Shown here piece after piece: positions 25,401 through 32,571 of a DNA stretch of 41,931 nt (the first letter of the stretch is position 1; every line of letters starts with the position of its first letter). Source of the stretch: Chloroflexota bacterium (GTDB lineage: Bacteria > Chloroflexota > Anaerolineae > B4-G1); contig JAAEPW010000286.1 of assembly GCA_024232355.1 (NCBI GenBank), forward strand, positions 1 through 41,931, written 5' to 3'. The notes beneath the pieces were generated by a model. It saw only the letters and a list, made by a program, of their open reading frames with translations, was not told the DNA's origin and searched no databases. A program made the position numbers and the translations under genes.

Positions 25401-28216
25401 ACCCAGGCGTCCACGTTGAGTGTGTAGCTGACGCCCGCGGGCAGCGTGATGCTATAGTAGCCGGTTTCCGGGTCGGTCCAGTCACCAGCGCCGAGGTAGC
25501 CAGAGATGGCAACGTTGGCGTAGAGCGGCCAGTCGGTGTTGACGTCCGTCACTGTTCCACTAACGACGTAGCCTGCCATCGGGTCCAGCGAAACATCTTG
25601 CACGGTCGTGCCGTCCTCAGCAACAACTACTCCGGAAGTGACAGTGGTAGTATAGGCAAAAGTAGAGACGGTCACGGTATAGGTCCCGACGATTACGGGC
25701 ATCGAGTAGGAGCCATCAATGCCGGTCGTGGTAGTAAAGACCGGGTTCATCTCGGCTTCCACCAGGGCGCCAACGACGGGGTTCGAGGTCGAACTGTTGA
25801 TGACGGTGCCTTGGAGTGTACCTGACGGTTGGGCCTCGCAGTGGTAGATCTCTACCTCGTCCACGTACCAGCCGACGACGCCACCGCAACCGTCTATGCC
25901 CATCTCAAAGCGCAGCTTGATCGTGTCGCCTGGATTGGCCAGCCCGGATAGATCAACCTGGGATTGGCCCCACTTGCTGACGACTGCTCCAGCATCACTG
26001 CCGTAAAAACCACCCTCGCCATCCAGCGGGTTCGTGTCCAGCAACGTGCCAATATATCCATTAAAGGTAAAGGCGCTATCCGGAACGAGTTGCCATCCGC
26101 CGCCGTTGACGCTGATCTTGACATTGCCGCCATCGTATTGTATTTCGGTCGACACCGAGTGATCAAAAGCCAACAGTGGTGCGGCGGCCCCGGCCGGGAT
26201 GATGACATCGGGGCTTTCCAGGTAACGAACGCTGCTCTGGTCGGCGGGGCTGTCGCAAGAGCCTTTGTCGGCGTCTTCGGCAAAGACCGCCAAACCGGGA
26301 CGAGCGAAAGGCAATGTGTCTGTCAGATGCCAGTTGAGCATGATAAAGGCATCCGGGTTGAGTACTTGGCGCGCGCCCACCGTCCAGGCTCCCACACCGG
26401 ATTCCCAATCTTGTGAATGGACCGAAACTGGTGTTGCGAGCGCCTCACACAACGGCGGTGCGTCCAGGTCAAACATGGTCTGGAAATTACACTGGGTTGG
26501 TTCGAGGCGCAGTTCGACCGCGTCGATCATGGTGGCGATCTGGTCACAGTCCGTCGTGGTGATTACGTCAGAAGCGATCACCGTATTGGATATCGCCGTG
26601 CTCAGTTCCCACAGCGGTTGGCCGATCAAGTCCTGGCAGGACTGTTCGAGCGCGTCCGCGTGGTCGGCAAAGTCGGTGGTAGGTACCTGGTACACCATCT
26701 GCGCGCGCCAATAAATGGGAGCGGTCTTGGTGATGCCAATGCCGGTGACGGTTTCACCATTGTAGGTTCCGCCATCCGTCAGCAGGGCAAAGCCGTGGTT
26801 GGGCACGCCAGAGTTGGTGTGGACACCGCCGCCATCAATTGAGGAACATACGTATCCCGGGTCCGAGACTTTGCCGGGGTCGCCACTTATACAGTTCGGG
26901 TTCCACATATCACGGATAGCCCCGCCAAAGCCCGTGTCGTCCTCACCGGACAGCCAGCGATAAGAGTCGTCCGTGCCTGGCGGATCGCTGTACTGGGAAC
27001 AAGCGCCGTCCGTTCGCAGGTCGTCGTGGTCTGTGCTGAGGCCCCTGACGTTGTACAGGTCGGATGTTTCACCCCAGACGTCCGAGTAGGACTCGTTCAG
27101 CGCGCCCTGTTGCCATTGGTAGATCAGGTTGTGGGTGTATTGGGTGTAGGCGTGGCCCCACTCGTGCGCCACAGTGTCACCGCCGGTGACGCCTGGACAA
27201 AATGATGAGTCGTTGCCGTTCCAAGATGCGTTGGGACAGCTCTCGGTGCGGTTAAAGATGACGTCCATCACGGCATCGTTGCCGTCAAAGGAGAGGTATG
27301 TGCCGCCCGTCAGGCTGGCCATGAGGTTGTACATTTCTCCAGAACCATAGATCACATTGTCAGCTTCCGCATTGCCGGTGGGCAGCGCGTCGCCTTCCAG
27401 CCAGAAGGGGGTGTTGGGATAGTTGGTCCTGGAATCAAAGGCCCGGCGGTATATATTGTCATAGATGCCGGTGATCTGATCCACTATCTTGCCAGAGTGC
27501 GCGTCCACGTAGACAAACTCGCGCACGTCGTCGCCGTTGCCCACCTCGACCTCGTAAACCAAGTGGTTGTCACCAGGGATGTCGCGCGCCAGATTGGCAC
27601 GAAAGACGTAGAGCGTGCTATTGAACGCACTGACCTTCCCGGCGACTTTTGCCACGGCCACGGCTGCGGCTGCGTCGGCATCCAACGCAGGTGTCGTGTT
27701 CAGATCAACGTCGGGGACAAAGGTGCCATTGACGGCCAATAGTTGCCCTTGTGCATCAAAGTGAACACGCAGAACAGCGCCAAAAACGGACACGCCCTCA
27801 TAAACCTGCTCATAGCTGACGTGCATCGCGCCAATATAGTCGCTTTCCACCTTGACGAGCTCGAGTTCTCTCTGGGGGTCTTTTACGCCAAAGGCAGCCC
27901 CGTGCGTTTCCAGAAAGGACATTGCCTGCGCGCGGGCCGTCGACTCGGTAGGGCTTTTCATGTTAAATGGGAGCGAGGCTGGTTCGAGGTGCACGAACTG
28001 CACCATACCCGTGGCGCCGTTCGTGCTGACACGCGCAGTGCCGCCCGTCGCGTCCATCAGACGCTGGATAGGATCCTGGGGGGGATCCTGAGGCTGTACT
28101 GTTGTCGTGCTCGGCGTTTCCAGTGCTGGTTGCGCGCCTATGGCGACGTTGGTGATGCCAAACAGTATAGTCAGCACGACCAATAGGTTCAACCAGCGTT
28201 TCGTGTGCTTTTGCAT
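22409..28216 (-). CDS. giant secreted thermolysin-like (M4) metalloprotease
   Basis: 1935 residues from ATG 28216 (GGAGG 7 bases upstream; the longer frame to 28255 is unlikely). Signal peptide at about 7-28, then a propeptide of the FTP/PepSY type (about 60-245). The M4 catalytic domain (about 250-570) has zinc motif VAHEWGHAYTQY near 349-353 and the third ligand in NESYSD near 372. C-terminal domains follow: a jelly-roll-like module (about 600-790), two carboxypeptidase-regulatory-like domains (about 795-960), a second carbohydrate-binding-like module, a third regulatory-like domain, beta-sandwich repeats and the 150-residue end module, closing KVYLPLVVRNSDGTAVLP. It probably digests extracellular protein while attached to the surface. 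It is far longer than plain thermolysins (about 500-600 residues). Confidence 0.88.
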   Translation of the reverse strand: MQKHTKRWLNLLVVLTILFGITNVAIGAQPALETPSTTTVQPQDPPQDPIQRLMDATGGTARVSTNGATGMVQFVHLEPASLPFNMKSPTESTARAQAMSFLETHGAAFGVKDPQRELELVKVESDYIGAMHVSYEQVYEGVSVFGAVLRVHFDAQGQLLAVNGTFVPDVDLNTTPALDADAAAAVAVAKVAGKVSAFNSTLYVFRANLARDIPGDNHLVYEVEVGNGDDVREFVYVDAHSGKIVDQITGIYDNIYRRAFDSRTNYPNTPFWLEGDALPTGNAEADNVIYGSGEMYNLMASLTGGTYLSFDGNDAVMDVIFNRTESCPNASWNGNDSSFCPGVTGGDTVAHEWGHAYTQYTHNLIYQWQQGALNESYSDVWGETSDLYNVRGLSTDHDDLRTDGACSQYSDPPGTDDSYRWLSGEDDTGFGGAIRDMWNPNCISGDPGKVSDPGYVCSSIDGGGVHTNSGVPNHGFALLTDGGTYNGETVTGIGITKTAPIYWRAQMVYQVPTTDFADHADALEQSCQDLIGQPLWELSTAISNTVIASDVITTTDCDQIATMIDAVELRLEPTQCNFQTMFDLDAPPLCEALATPVSVHSQDWESGVGAWTVGARQVLNPDAFIMLNWHLTDTLPFARPGLAVFAEDADKGSCDSPADQSSVRYLESPDVIIPAGAAAPLLAFDHSVSTEIQYDGGNVKISVNGGGWQLVPDSAFTFNGYIGTLLDTNPLDGEGGFYGSDAGAVVSKWGQSQVDLSGLANPGDTIKLRFEMGIDGCGGVVGWYVDEVEIYHCEAQPSGTLQGTVINSSTSNPVVGALVEAEMNPVFTTTTGIDGSYSMPVIVGTYTVTVSTFAYTTTVTSGVVVAEDGTTVQDVSLDPMAGYVVSGTVTDVNTDWPLYANVAISGYLGAGDWTDPETGYYSITLPAGVSYTLNVDAWVDGYLPDSRDVNLTSDQTEDFALVADPDSCNAPGYVGGGGDVIQDGGFELGTPNPHWTEYSQNGWDLIAMDNPRTGSYSVWQGGDTDEITELTQTLTIPNGTATLSFWLVIGVEGSGSDADDWMTVDIDGNQLFSITGADGASYGDYTEVTIDVSAYADGGSHVLHFNSSNDAATYSNFFVDDVALIVAGNCTAPSGGGLVVGNVYDDNTGDGVNGAAVENEDSYAATTVASPDDLYVDDGFYTLFSPAGSRTFTATMDNYSDDIAPPTVVQSDTIRQDFNLTAGMLSYVLDSYDVTLELGASTTQAFTLTNSGGEPVEFEFLETPGEFVPSRMMAKPTPSRHVGLSQLSALQSIAKTTHAPTAAAPRKINAVLWDQPRDVSGNGIVSDFYTNSGLGTYSADDFGIVGEIWSIDTIFVDGFINDVALDSATDLNWYIYPDAGGEPDGYPGDGMETWSFSAAPTDAAITIVDDSPTLDIVAAQGQALELPAGTYWLSFFPSMNITSGSDRFNWFKASTTTGDWAALYDEGNFGSAAPWTDITVLLADSTWHDTAFRLEGTAEATDVVPWLAEDPITGTLASMSDLPVTLTFDAAEVDQPGEYHAELLIVHDTPYDDVDNLPVTLTVTAPATWGKLEGTVYSLGHCDVNTVTLEGATVQIDDGSVVTETESNADGTYVYWLEAGTYTVTVVPDDHIMGAPVVVIVTAGGTVTLDDVYLRSDEPCISVTPLSMEADLELNQSESQTLLLTNAGAGASTFNIEEAAGALFRSPMAPTADWIDEDPTSGTVAADSSSEVTVTFTNLASISPGTYDTALVITTQDAVNDVVIVPVMITIAPRPEPVWDKLVYVNDVMTDVFPVTVYADDTIEVVDQVWITYTDNVTFTLEEDWTESLELVDFAVSALPGGTAVLPTYGTVITTTGTWDLTVTDAPSDWGYIITKTFTVLEGDWETDTITETLTVEGAYPQLSDKVLQFGYVTSEYKVYLPLVVRNSDGTAVLP

Positions 28217-28261
28217 TTCAATTCCTCCAATGTATATATGTGTTAATTTGAACAAGTAGAT

Positions 28262-28303
28262 TTACGTTTCTGATTCAGGTCGGATATTTTCCCAGTTCTG
28301 CAT
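28262..28303 (-). CDS. possible 13-residue leader peptide before the protease
   Basis: AAGGAGG, a near-complete Shine-Dalgarno match, lies just before ATG 28303. The frame MQNWENIRPESET stops at 28262, about 45 bases before the protease start. It is either a leader that couples translation or a chance product of a strong purine run. Very short; treat as tentative. Confidence 0.3.
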   Translation of the reverse strand: MQNWENIRPESET

Positions 28304-28330
28304 CACCTCCTTCCAAAAAACAAAACGCAC

Positions 28331-28361
28331 ATTATATGACTTGCGACTTGAGCGTGCTCAA
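28331..28361 (-). promoter_or_regulatory. protease promoter region with palindrome
   Basis: A minus-strand TATAAT (28331-28336) is preceded by a 14-bp palindrome, TTGAGC-GT-GCTCAA (28348-28361 on the plus strand), which covers the -35 region (TTGAGC with a long 19-bp spacer). The palindrome could be an operator or activator site. Confidence 0.4.
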
Positions 28362-28387
28362 TCAACCCCTGGAGGCAGGTTTCCCCA

Positions 28388-28513
28388 CCAGCTATGTTAT
28401 AGTAGCTGGCACAACAATGCCCACCTATTGCACACCATTTGGACTGGACTGGCGCATAGGCAACTACTGCACATACCCCAAACTTCACTTTGGGGTTCAA
28501 TCTTTGCGCCAGT
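28388..28513. repeat. cluster of inverted repeats upstream of the protease gene
   Basis: Three perfect hairpin-forming repeats lie in 126 bp: CCAGCTA/TAGCTGG (28388-28394 with 28403-28409); an outer arm pair ACTGGCGCA/TGCGCCAGT (28448-28456 with 28505-28513); and, nested inside it, ACCCCAAA/TTTGGGGT (28475-28482 with 28489-28496). No T-run follows them on either strand. The remaining intergenic DNA between 28256 and 28907 holds the promoters and the dispersed repeat listed separately. Confidence 0.6.
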
Positions 28514-28628
28514 GCTGAGGATAGCAGATAATAGCAGAATGTAGAAAAAATTGCAAGAGACCAATAGACAGTACAATATCATAAAACTTGGAAAAACTTC
28601 CCAGCACATTATCGAGATATGCAACAAC

Positions 28629-28806
28629 TAGGGGAATTCCAAAGAAATAAATCTCCTAAACAGATTTTGTGATGCAGTCAACGACACCTTGAAAAAGCAG
28701 ATTATGATGGAATTCCTGGAGCTTTGCCGGTTGTTTTATAACTCGCGTGCGATTTAGGAGATTCTCCTCCATAAATTTTGGGAGGACTTGAAAACTGGAA
28801 AAGCCT
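28629..28806 (+). repeat. dispersed intergenic repeat, copy B
   Basis: Matches copy A (14021-14195, opposite strand) with about 19 differences by eye. It starts TAGGGGAATTCC and ends AACTGGAAAAGCCT, has GGAATTCC twice, and contains near-complementary arms AATCTCCTAAA and TTTAGGAGATT about 90 bp apart, plus a TCCTCC/GGAGGA hairpin near its end. It lies upstream of the asnS promoter, in the same orientation relative to the next gene as copy A. Confidence 0.85.
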
Positions 28807-28847
28807 AAAGGGGCCATCAACGTTTCGGCGACCATACACTTTCCATC

Positions 28848-28876
28848 TTGCCTCCTAGCTCATTATAGGGTACAAT
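28848..28876 (+). promoter_or_regulatory. asnS promoter
   Basis: TTGCCT (28848-28853) and TACAAT (28871-28876), 17 bp apart, about 30 bp before the asnS ATG. Confidence 0.55.
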
Positions 28877-28907
28877 CCCTGCCAGCATCAGAATAGGAGA
28901 TTGTGCT

Positions 28908-30245
28908 ATGCCAACAGCTATTCGTATCCAGGACATTGCCCAACATATGGGAGAGCAAGTCACGCTTCAAGGCTGGCTCTACAACCGCACCGATAAAGGA
29001 AGGCTCCAGTTCCTTCAAGTACGGGATGGCACCGGTTTTGTTCAGTGCGTGGTCTTTAAGAAAGAGGTCAGCCCAGAGGTTTTTGAGGCAGCTCAAAGCC
29101 TGACTCAGGAATCGTCCCTCATCATCACCGGCACTGTTCGTGAGGACAAGCGCGCTCCCGGCGTCCCCGGCGGCTACGAGGTCGGCGCTACCGATCTGCA
29201 AGTGCTTCAGGTGGCCCAGGATTACCCCATTCAGCCCAAGGAGCACGGGGTCGAGTTCCTGATGGACAATCGCCACCTGTGGATCCGGTCGCAGCGTCAG
29301 TGGGCCGTGCTGCGGGTGCGGGCCACCGTCATCCGCGCCATCCGCGATTGGCTTGACGACAATGGGTTCATCAATATGGACACACCCATCCTGACCCCGG
29401 CCGCCTGCGAGGGCACGTCCACCCTTTTTGAGACCGACTATTTTGGCGAGTCGGCCTACCTGGCCCAATCCGGCCAACTCTACAACGAAGCCGACATCTA
29501 TTCCTTTGGCCGCGTCTATTGCTTTGGCCCCACCTTTCGCGCCGAAAAGTCGAAAACCCGCCGTCACCTGACCGAGTTCTGGATGGTAGAGCCAGAGGCC
29601 GCTTTCTGCGACCTCGACCAGTTGATGGAGATCGAGGAACAATTCGTCTCGCACATCGTCCAGACCTGCCTGCGCGAGCGGGCGCAAGAACTGGCACTTT
29701 TGGGGCGGGACATCAGCCACCTGGAAAAAGTAGCACCTCCCTTCCCTCGCGTCTCTTACGACGATGCGCTCGAGATGGTAGCAGAGATTCGAGAGCAGAC
29801 AGACGACGAAGAACTCAAGAGTATGCTGAAACTCGAGTGGGGCGACGACTTTGGTTCACCCCACGAGACAGAGTTGACCAAAAAATTCGATAGGCCCATC
29901 TTCGTCTATGGCTACCCAACGCGAGCCAAGGCATTCTACATGGAACCCTGGCCCGGACGGCCAGATGTTTCTAAAAGCGTCGACCTGCTAGCCGCGGAGG
30001 GATATGGGGAAATCACCGGTGGCTCGGAGCGCATCTCTGACCCCGACCTGTTGCTGCAACGACTCGACGAGTGGAACCTGCCCCGTGAAGCATTCGAGTG
30101 GTACATTGACCTGCGGCAATATGGCTCGGCCCCCCACTCTGGTTTCGGGCTGGGCGTCGAACGGACCGTGACGTGGATCTGTGGTCTGGACCATTTGAGA
30201 GGAACAATTCCCTTCCCACGTATGCTAAAGCGCGTATATCCATAG
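28908..30245 (+). CDS. asnS: asparaginyl-tRNA synthetase
   Basis: 445 residues, normal length. Charges tRNA-Asn with asparagine in the cytoplasm. The N-terminal OB fold (about 1-110, [26 protein letters not shown]) binds the anticodon. The class II core has motif 2 [25 protein letters not shown] (near 205-230, residues split here only for naming) and motif 3 [15 protein letters not shown] near the end. The motif-2 sequence with [13 protein letters not shown] fits AsnRS better than AspRS. GGAG lies 9 bases before the ATG. A small basic protein gene follows 32 bases later and probably shares the transcript. Confidence 0.93.
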   Translation: MPTAIRIQDIAQHMGEQVTLQGWLYNRTDKGRLQFLQVRDGTGFVQCVVFKKEVSPEVFEAAQSLTQESSLIITGTVREDKRAPGVPGGYEVGATDLQVLQVAQDYPIQPKEHGVEFLMDNRHLWIRSQRQWAVLRVRATVIRAIRDWLDDNGFINMDTPILTPAACEGTSTLFETDYFGESAYLAQSGQLYNEADIYSFGRVYCFGPTFRAEKSKTRRHLTEFWMVEPEAAFCDLDQLMEIEEQFVSHIVQTCLRERAQELALLGRDISHLEKVAPPFPRVSYDDALEMVAEIREQTDDEELKSMLKLEWGDDFGSPHETELTKKFDRPIFVYGYPTRAKAFYMEPWPGRPDVSKSVDLLAAEGYGEITGGSERISDPDLLLQRLDEWNLPREAFEWYIDLRQYGSAPHSGFGLGVERTVTWICGLDHLRGTIPFPRMLKRVYP

Positions 30246-30277
30246 ATACGCAAAAATACACTAGTTAGGAGAAATTT

Positions 30278-30442
30278 ATGCGAACCAATAGAGATCGAAA
30301 ACGTGCCCGAAAGCAAGCTCGTAAGAAAAAAATGATCCATCTGCGCAAGCGATTGGCGCAGACGACCAATCCAGCCGAACGGCGACGACTGATCGCCAAG
30401 CTTCAATACATCAGCCCTGAAGCGCCTGTACCCACAGAGTAA
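30278..30442 (+). CDS. 54-residue basic protein
   Basis: ATG 30278 has TAGGAG about 6 bases upstream. The product starts MRTNRDRKRARKQARKKK, is rich in Arg and Lys, and has a helical stretch with NPAERRRLIAKLQYIS. It recalls a family of small basic bacterial proteins (DUF6800-like, from memory, unchecked) and would bind nucleic acid or the ribosome if its charge is a guide. It lies 32 bases after asnS on the same strand. Confidence 0.65.
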   Translation: MRTNRDRKRARKQARKKKMIHLRKRLAQTTNPAERRRLIAKLQYISPEAPVPTE

Positions 30443-30668
30443 CGACCTCTGTAGTACACACAGCAACTCCCGTTATGAAAAAATAGCCGCGATTTTACAA
30501 TCGCGCAGGATGCTTTGCAGCTGTCTACTGAAAAACAGCTAGGAAAACGTGATTATGCCTCTCTTCCACTATCATATCAGGAGGCAGATGCGAGCATTGC
30601 CAGACCAGTAGGGATATACATAATCCCATCGCACGTTGAAAACATCCGTGAAAAACGGACCATAGTTT
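30443..30668. other. intergenic DNA before the TPP riboswitch
   Basis: Contains a short perfect hairpin (CGCGATT/AATCGCG, 30488-30505) without a T-run, which may mark the end of the asnS transcript, and a weak promoter candidate (TTGAAA at 30636 with a poor -10 near 30661). I see no further gene here. Confidence 0.4.
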
Positions 30669-30776
30669 TAGGGGAGCCTGGAAAGCCAGGCTGAGAGGGT
30701 GTCCACCGGTCACAGTCGCAGACCACCGGCACCGACCCTTGGAACCTGATCTGGGTAATGCCAGCGGAGGGAGACT
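30669..30776 (+). ncRNA. TPP riboswitch (thi-box)
   Basis: The conserved blocks are unmistakable: GGGGAGCC...GGCTGAGAGGG (30671-30699) and ACCCTTGGAACCTGATCTGG followed by GTAATGCCAGCGGAGGGA (to about 30773). A variable P3 arm lies between. It binds thiamin pyrophosphate and should lower expression of the three thiamin genes that follow when TPP is plentiful. Confidence 0.97.
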
Positions 30777-30787
30777 GTTCAAACGCG

Positions 30788-30822
30788 AACAAAGCCGCCC
30801 CGCCGACCGGGGCGGCTTTGTT
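30788..30822 (+). terminator. terminator-like stem downstream of the TPP riboswitch
   Basis: A perfect 14-bp stem (30788-30801 with 30809-30822) has a GC-rich core. The T residues are inside the 3' arm (GGCTTTGTT), with no long run beyond. It is placed where the riboswitch expression platform would be, 38 bases before the kinase start, so transcription attenuation is likely. Confidence 0.75.
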
Positions 30823-30859
30823 ATATCAAAGGATCCATATCATCCGTATCCTAAACTAA

Positions 30860-31519
30860 ATGCGCGCTATCATTTTCGCCAACGGGGAATTCCCCGATCC
30901 ATCCGGTGTCCGAGACCTGTTGCAGCATGACGACCTCGTCATTGCCGCCGACGGGGGAACACGGCATGCCCTGACTGCCGGTGTGACTCCAGACGTGATC
31001 ATCGGCGACCTCGACTCGCTGTCTTCGCAAGTACAGGCACATGTAGAAGCAACCGGCTCGCGCGTCATCCGCTTTTCCCCGCGCAAGGACGAAACCGACC
31101 TGGAACTGGCACTCCAGCACGCCGTGTGCGAGGGCGCGACCGAAATCATCATCTTGGCCGCCTTGGGAGGGCGGCTCGATCAAACTATCGCCAACATTTT
31201 GCTGCTGGCAATGCCCGAACTGAACGGAATCAACGTGCGCATCGTCGAGGGAGCGCAGACAGCCTTTCTCATCTTTGATGAGACGCACATCCAGGGTCAG
31301 CCCGGCGACACCGTATCCCTCATTCCACTGGGAGGGGATGCCGTGGGTGTGACGGCTGAGGGGCTAGAGTGGCCCCTACAAAAAGACACCTTACGCTTTG
31401 GACCAGCGCGAGGTGTGAGCAACGTCCTGACAGCAGAGCAAGCCCGCGTATACGTGCGACAGGGTTTGCTCTTGTGTGTAATTACAAAAGATAAATACGC
31501 AATAGGAGGTACAAAATGA
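30860..31519 (+). CDS. thiN: thiamin pyrophosphokinase
   Basis: 219 residues. Transfers pyrophosphate from ATP to thiamin, making TPP. Landmarks: ADGGTRHAL near 30, GDLDSLS near 50, FSPRKDETDLELAL near 75 (acidic metal/ATP site), ALGGRLDQTIANI near 100, and the thiamin-binding C-terminal part with VTAEGLEWPL and GPARGVSN. The ATG has no clear Shine-Dalgarno, so initiation may be weak or partly depend on the leader. The last bases overlap the thiB start (ATGA), so the salvage kinase and the transporter are translated together under the riboswitch. Confidence 0.93.
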   Translation: MRAIIFANGEFPDPSGVRDLLQHDDLVIAADGGTRHALTAGVTPDVIIGDLDSLSSQVQAHVEATGSRVIRFSPRKDETDLELALQHAVCEGATEIIILAALGGRLDQTIANILLLAMPELNGINVRIVEGAQTAFLIFDETHIQGQPGDTVSLIPLGGDAVGVTAEGLEWPLQKDTLRFGPARGVSNVLTAEQARVYVRQGLLLCVITKDKYAIGGTK

Positions 31520-32571
31520 AAAGATTTATGGTTGTGTTTGCATTGATGGGGTTGCTGGCTTTGATGACGGCTTGCGGACCCGCCGAACCCGATACGTTGC
31601 AAGTAATGACCCACGACAGTTTTGACATCAGTGAGGAGGCCATCACGGCCTTTGAAGCGCAACACAACGCCACGGTCGAAATTCTCCACGCTGGCGACGC
31701 AGGTGTTGCCCTCAACCAGGCCATCCTCAGTAAAGATAACCCGATAGCCGACGTCATCTATGGCATAGACAACACACTGCTCGGCCAGGCGCTAGAAGCC
31801 GATATCCTGGAACCTTACAACTCGCCGACCCTGGGCGAGATTGATGATGACCTCAAGCTCGACCCTCAACACCGTGCCTTGCCGGTGGACTATGGCGACG
31901 TCTGCCTCAACTATGACAAGGGCTGGTTTGCCGAACAGAACCTAACACCTCCCACGAACCTGGAGGACCTGGTCAAGCCCGAATACCGAGGGCTGACGGT
32001 AGTGGAGAATCCCGCCACGTCATCGCCGGGGTTGGCTTTTTTGCTGGCGACCATCGGTCATTTTGACCAGTTAGGCGACTATACCTACCTGGATTACTGG
32101 GCCGATATGCGAGATAACGACGTGTTGGTAGTTGATGGATGGGAAGACGCTTACTGGGGGCAGTTCACCTACGGATCTGGCGGGGAGGGCCAACGGCCCA
32201 TCGTAGTCAGTTATGCCAGCAGCCCGCCAGTGGAGGTCCACTTTGCGGAAGATCCTTTTGAGGAAGCACCGACCGTGGCCGTGGTGGGAGATGGTAGTTG
32301 CTTTCGCCAGATCGAGTTCGTCGGCATCCTCAAGGGTACACAAAACCAAGAACTAGCAAAAGCCTGGGTAGACTTTGTGTTGAACACAAGCTTCCAGGAA
32401 GACATCCCGCTGCACATGTTCATGTTTCCCGCCAACCAGAACGCCGCCTTGCCCGACGTGTTCGCCACATTCGCCGTCGTTCCTGACCGTCCGGCCGAGG
32501 TGAGCTATGAGGCCATCGAAGCGAATCGTGAGGCGTGGATCGAGACGTGGACTAAAGTGGTGCTGCGTTGA
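31516..32571 (+). CDS. thiB: thiamin ABC transporter substrate-binding lipoprotein
   Basis: 351 residues. Strong AGGAGGT ribosome site and ATGA overlap with the kinase gene. The N-terminus MKRFMVVFALMG leads to a lipobox ending LMTAC, with the lipid-bearing cysteine near residue 20. The mature part has ThiB-like stretches: LQVMTHDSFD, ADVIYGIDNTLLGQAL, DYGDVCLNYDKGWF, ENPATSSPGLAFLLATIG and VSYASSPPVEV. It captures thiamin (or its phosphates) outside and delivers it to ThiP. Riboswitch control and the neighbouring kinase support thiamin over other ligands of this periplasmic-binding family. Confidence 0.92.
   Translation: MKRFMVVFALMGLLALMTACGPAEPDTLQVMTHDSFDISEEAITAFEAQHNATVEILHAGDAGVALNQAILSKDNPIADVIYGIDNTLLGQALEADILEPYNSPTLGEIDDDLKLDPQHRALPVDYGDVCLNYDKGWFAEQNLTPPTNLEDLVKPEYRGLTVVENPATSSPGLAFLLATIGHFDQLGDYTYLDYWADMRDNDVLVVDGWEDAYWGQFTYGSGGEGQRPIVVSYASSPPVEVHFAEDPFEEAPTVAVVGDGSCFRQIEFVGILKGTQNQELAKAWVDFVLNTSFQEDIPLHMFMFPANQNAALPDVFATFAVVPDRPAEVSYEAIEANREAWIETWTKVVLR

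Noticed and set aside
28388..28513. Hairpin cluster as a c-di-GMP or other known riboswitch
   Set aside because: Some short stretches (CGCAAAG on the minus strand) look similar, but the conserved core and helix order of those classes are absent.
28631..28806. Dispersed repeat as part of an asnS T-box or other amino-acid-sensing leader
   Set aside because: It lies upstream of the asnS promoter, no T-box sequence is present, and the other copy precedes an unrelated kinase gene.
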